The position numbers and the translations under genes were made by a program. The notes under the pieces were generated by a model that saw only the letters and a list, made by a program, of their open reading frames with translations, searched no databases and was not told where the DNA came from. A DNA stretch of 64,000 nt, from NCBI GenBank assembly GCA_015061115.1, contig SUXE01000001.1, positions 310,001 to 374,000 on the forward strand, written 5' to 3'. This document shows, piece by piece, positions 60,725 through 64,000 of this stretch. The DNA is from Bacteroidales bacterium (GTDB lineage: Bacteria > Bacteroidota > Bacteroidia > Bacteroidales > Paludibacteraceae). How positions within the stretch are numbered: position 1 is the stretch's first letter; the number at the start of each line of letters is the position of its first letter.

Positions 60725-63700
60725 ATGTGTACGATAATTCGTTATATATCATCATATATTAAAGGAATCCTATTTCTTACCGTAATGGTTTTGAATTTAG
60801 GATTGCATCAGATGCGTGCGGAAATATATCCTGAGGATTTTGCGGATCCGCAAAATCCTTATAAAATCACTTCACCGGAAGAATTTGCGGCAGTATTTGA
60901 GGCGTTTGATTATTGGCAAGATAGTTGGACATCTATGGATACATTTAGTATTTCATTGATGTGTGATATTGATATGGGTGGTATTGATTTTCTTCCTCTT
61001 CAAAAGAGTAGTGGAGTTTCGGTTAAATTCGAAGGAAACGGTTATACTATATCTAATCTTTCATTTACAGGATATGATTCGTTTTGTTCTGGATTATTTC
61101 CAAGTTTAGAAAACGGATCAGTTATTAGAAATGTTAATTTTGAAAATGTCAATGTTGTTTTGCCTTCGAAAGTTTGTGGATTTTTGGTAGGACAAATAAG
61201 TGGATATTCAGAGATAACGAATTGTTTTGTAAGTGGTAATGTCTCTTTTACCACATCAGAAACCACTGGTAGAGTTTTGTTGGGAGGTTTGATTGGATCT
61301 ACGAGTACGTCTATGGTATTGCAAAATATTGTAGTAGATTTAACATATGAAGTTCCCTCATCTGTCAATGCGGTAGGTGGTGTTGTTGGATATTTTGATG
61401 GAGCCTCTTCATTAGAGTTGTTGAATATAACCAATCGTTCCAAAACAACCTTGTCAGTAAATAAAGCGATATGGGGTGTTGGTGGACTTTTTGGTCATAT
61501 AAAAGGTCCTTCATTTTTTAATATTCATGATTGTTCCAATTATATGAACATAGATTCAAAATCACCTGTTGTTGGTGGTATAGTTGGTAATTTCGACGAA
61601 CCGTCTAAGAATATTTTTATTAATGAACTGTATAATTGTACGAATGCAGGAAATATTTATTCTGATTATGGTAATGTGGGTGGTATTGTTGGTATTTCGA
61701 CATATGTTAGAATCTATAATTGTGTTAACATTGGAAAAATCTCAAGTTACGAACCGTCTGTAGTCGCAGATGAAGAAAACGGAGGTATTGGTGGTATTGT
61801 AGGAACGTACAACGTGAAAAGTATGACGACAACAGATATCACTTTGTCTTCATGTGTGAATATGGGGTATGTTTCTCGTTTTACGGAAGGTAATGCTGCT
61901 GGTATTGTCGGTTATTACAATAGTGTTTTGAAAGACTATAATGAGTCTGATTTCAATAGTGCGGCAAAGATTTTTCCATTCTACAATTGTCTTTCGCTTT
62001 CTTCTGATGGGACAAATCGTATTGTTAATGAGTTTGAGTTTAATTCTACGCCTGAGTATAATTGTATTGGTGGACTTTATTCGGATATATCATTAGGACA
62101 ATATATGTCAAATGATTCGGTACATTGTCTGCTGAATAGTACTTTTACTTCTGGCAAAGTCCCTTTTTATTATTATTCACATGAAGAAGATAAAGGGTAT
62201 CTGCTTGATAATGAATCTGCTTTGTCAAAGAATTTTGATCCTGCATTTTTACAGAAACCAGGATACTATCCATATCTTCCACTCAATGATGATATAGCAA
62301 AACTTGCGTCTCTTCCAATTATAGTGTCTGATGGAGAACGTCTTGACAGTATCGCTTCTGGATTCTCATGTGGAATGATAGACGGTGTCGAATGGAAATC
62401 GGAGAAAGGAACCTTTGAGGTTTCTGAAGATGGTGTAGCTACAATCCTAAGATCTGGAGATGATGTTATTTACGGAATCCTTGGAGATGCTATTATTTCT
62501 CGTTCCATAAAAGTATATATGAATAAAAATGTGTTTGGAGGAGGTAAAGGTACTGCCGAAGAACCATATTTACTTAAAAGTGTTGCGCACCTTGAGGAGT
62601 TAAGAGATTCTCTTGAAACTGTTGAAGGTTGGTCGCAAGACAAATATTTCAGAGTCGCTGCGCATATTGGAGACCTTGATTTCGCTCTGTCTACCACTCG
62701 TCAGTCTAGTTTTATGGGTCATCTGGATGGAGATGGTTACACTATAAAAATGGATATTGCTAATTCAGATGCCGACGCCGCTTTGTTTGTCTTCTCGGAA
62801 AATGCGTCAATTCATGACTTGCAGACTTCAGGATCTGTAGTTGGAAAGGATTTGGCTGCAGGTGTTTGTGCTGTTGCATATAATTGTGATATCTACAATT
62901 GTTATAATAGTGCAAAAATCTCTGCTTCTATTGCTGGAGGAGTGATAGCGTATTCGGATGGTGGCAATTTATACGGTTTGTGTAATTCTGGTTCAATTAC
63001 CGCAACTACAATTGCTGGTGGTGTGATTGGAAATGCTACAGAGATCGAAAATGAGTTCCGTATTTCGGATTTGATTAACTCTGGATATGTAACTGGATAT
63101 AAAGCTGCGGGTTTGATTGGTGACGCAGAAAGAATATCTGCAAGTTATACATTCAAGAGATTGATTAATTATGGTAGTGTATATGGTACATTGGAAGCGT
63201 ATCCGTATATATCTTCATCTAATTTCTCAGGTTATTCATATTCCGACTGTCATTACGACATCCAGATTACACGAAATGGCAAGTGTCTGACAGATGGGTT
63301 TGACGGAGCTGCAATAGGACAGAATATAATCCCAACGACTTCGTCTGATTTGGAATATGAACTGTATTCAGATGATGTGACGGCTGTTTATGTTCCGTCT
63401 TTTGTCAAAGAAATGCGTAATTCCGAGTTGCTAGGAATATTGCCTACATTTGAAAATGAGGAATTGTCCGCATACGTTCAAACATCACCTTTGCTTCTTA
63501 ATACAGGTCAGCTGGTACTCCGAAAAATTGGTCTTGCTGAAGAATACCATAAGTTGTCTGATTTGATATCATCTAATGATGAACCTGCTATACTTTCACA
63601 AAGATCGGAATTCGGAGATGAGCGTGAAACGTACATCATAATTGCACCTATCCCGTTCAGTAATGGAGATGGCTCGGCTGATAATCCTTTTTTGATCAAT

Positions 63701-64000
63701 GGCTTGGAAGACCTAAAATCACTTGCCGATTTGATTGAGGCAAACAAAGTGACAGATAAATATTATGTGACTTCAAAGACAAATAACTGGTCGTACAACA
63801 AGTATTTCAAATTGACTGAAGATATCTTGGGCGACGGTACCGCATCTACAATAGTTACAAAAGCAATAGCCAGTGAGGAAAATCCGTTCCAAGGAGTTTT
63901 TGATGGAGGTTGCCACACAATAAAAGTTTCAATTAATAACAGGAATGAAAACAATCAGGCATTGTTCGCAAAAATAGAGTCTGGAGCTGTTATTGAAAAT
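60725..64000 (+). CDS. Large GLUG-repeat surface protein, 3' end outside window
   Basis: The frame stays open from the ATG at 60725 to the right edge, 1092 codons, so the protein is larger still. A hydrophobic signal-like stretch (YIKGILFLTVMVLNLGLHQM) is followed by at least three modules. Each module opens with an N-P-Y/F or G-T-A-E-E-P-Y type line, gives an (F/L)-x-G-x-x-D-G-x-G-Y-T-I strand, then GLUG-like repeats such as AGGVIAYSDGG and VGGIVGISTY. GLUG proteins are long beta-helix-like surface or adhesin proteins. The modules start near 60845, 62530 and 63660. It is probably exported to the cell surface. The C-terminal sorting signal is not visible. Confidence 0.85.
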   Translation, partial: MCTIIRYISSYIKGILFLTVMVLNLGLHQMRAEIYPEDFADPQNPYKITSPEEFAAVFEAFDYWQDSWTSMDTFSISLMCDIDMGGIDFLPLQKSSGVSVKFEGNGYTISNLSFTGYDSFCSGLFPSLENGSVIRNVNFENVNVVLPSKVCGFLVGQISGYSEITNCFVSGNVSFTTSETTGRVLLGGLIGSTSTSMVLQNIVVDLTYEVPSSVNAVGGVVGYFDGASSLELLNITNRSKTTLSVNKAIWGVGGLFGHIKGPSFFNIHDCSNYMNIDSKSPVVGGIVGNFDEPSKNIFINELYNCTNAGNIYSDYGNVGGIVGISTYVRIYNCVNIGKISSYEPSVVADEENGGIGGIVGTYNVKSMTTTDITLSSCVNMGYVSRFTEGNAAGIVGYYNSVLKDYNESDFNSAAKIFPFYNCLSLSSDGTNRIVNEFEFNSTPEYNCIGGLYSDISLGQYMSNDSVHCLLNSTFTSGKVPFYYYSHEEDKGYLLDNESALSKNFDPAFLQKPGYYPYLPLNDDIAKLASLPIIVSDGERLDSIASGFSCGMIDGVEWKSEKGTFEVSEDGVATILRSGDDVIYGILGDAIISRSIKVYMNKNVFGGGKGTAEEPYLLKSVAHLEELRDSLETVEGWSQDKYFRVAAHIGDLDFALSTTRQSSFMGHLDGDGYTIKMDIANSDADAALFVFSENASIHDLQTSGSVVGKDLAAGVCAVAYNCDIYNCYNSAKISASIAGGVIAYSDGGNLYGLCNSGSITATTIAGGVIGNATEIENEFRISDLINSGYVTGYKAAGLIGDAERISASYTFKRLINYGSVYGTLEAYPYISSSNFSGYSYSDCHYDIQITRNGKCLTDGFDGAAIGQNIIPTTSSDLEYELYSDDVTAVYVPSFVKEMRNSELLGILPTFENEELSAYVQTSPLLLNTGQLVLRKIGLAEEYHKLSDLISSNDEPAILSQRSEFGDERETYIIIAPIPFSNGDGSADNPFLINGLEDLKSLADLIEANKVTDKYYVTSKTNNWSYNKYFKLTEDILGDGTASTIVTKAIASEENPFQGVFDGGCHTIKVSINNRNENNQALFAKIESGAVIEN

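Overview
The window looks like a chromosomal segment of a Bacteroidales bacterium, probably close to Prevotellaceae. The signs are AT-rich DNA and repeated -7 boxes of the Bacteroidetes form TAnnTTTG. Core genes include a pyrophosphate-dependent phosphofructokinase, ATP-type PEP carboxykinase, transketolase and class 1B PyrDK. Many lipoproteins and secreted proteins are present, and one glycosidase ends in a Prevotella-style type IX sorting-like tail. No rRNA, tRNA, CRISPR array or insertion sequence was recognised. Family names come from reading translated sequence by eye, not from database searches.

Layout. 1-3.7 kb: a tightly overlapping six-gene operon (GNAT/EVE-like, ASCH, P-loop kinase, TIGR04255-like, small protein, MBL hydrolase) with the look of a conflict or defence cluster, cut by the left edge. 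4.1-13.6 kb: a DUF4015-type glycosidase lipoprotein, then the alpha-2-macroglobulin / penicillin-binding protein 1C pair. 13.6-16.2 kb: a broken RhuM gene run into an orphan DNA adenine/cytosine-N4 methyltransferase, then a small gene plus GNAT enzyme resembling a toxin-antitoxin pair. 16.4-21.1 kb: the most interesting block, a four-gene operon with a DUF6939-like protein, a DarT-VWA fusion, a PP2C phosphatase and a protein kinase-FGE/SUMF1 fusion. The last 116 bases of the kinase gene look like a diversity-generating-retroelement variable repeat. 21.2-24.1 kb, opposite strand: a reverse transcriptase-nitrilase fusion of the defence (DRT class 1) type with a palindromic operator at its promoter. 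Copies of a palindromic interspersed repeat flank this island.

24.5-36.3 kb: GH5 glycosidase, pyrK-pyrD, small membrane and immunity-like genes on the minus strand, a DUF4832 protein, a DUF5723 outer-membrane protein, and an unknown secreted protein. 36.7-41.5 kb (minus): pheT-yebC-pfp. 41.7-45.3 kb: TPR protein, ribH, a membrane protein, a Fur-family regulator, a TRIC channel and a small secreted protein. 45.4-46.7 kb: a gene-poor, decayed-looking stretch. 46.7-54.4 kb: FISUMP lipoprotein, NdpA-like nucleoid protein, a DUF4199/GT2/nitroreductase run, DUF6452/DUF6048 pair and a PAP2 phosphatase. 54.6-64 kb: a recent tandem duplication of a small secreted protein, transketolase, PEP carboxykinase, and the start of a very large GLUG-repeat surface protein that leaves the window at the right edge.

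Working together: the 16.4-21.1 kb operon pairs a vWA protein, a phosphatase and a kinase, as in the known TerY-P triads, but the vWA protein carries a DNA ADP-ribosyltransferase (DarT) effector and the kinase carries a possibly hypervariable FGE-type recognition domain. My inference is that the variable domain senses, kinase and phosphatase set a phospho-switch, and the DarT-VWA protein is the toxic output. Next to it sits a DRT-type reverse transcriptase, so 13.6-24.1 kb reads as a defence island.
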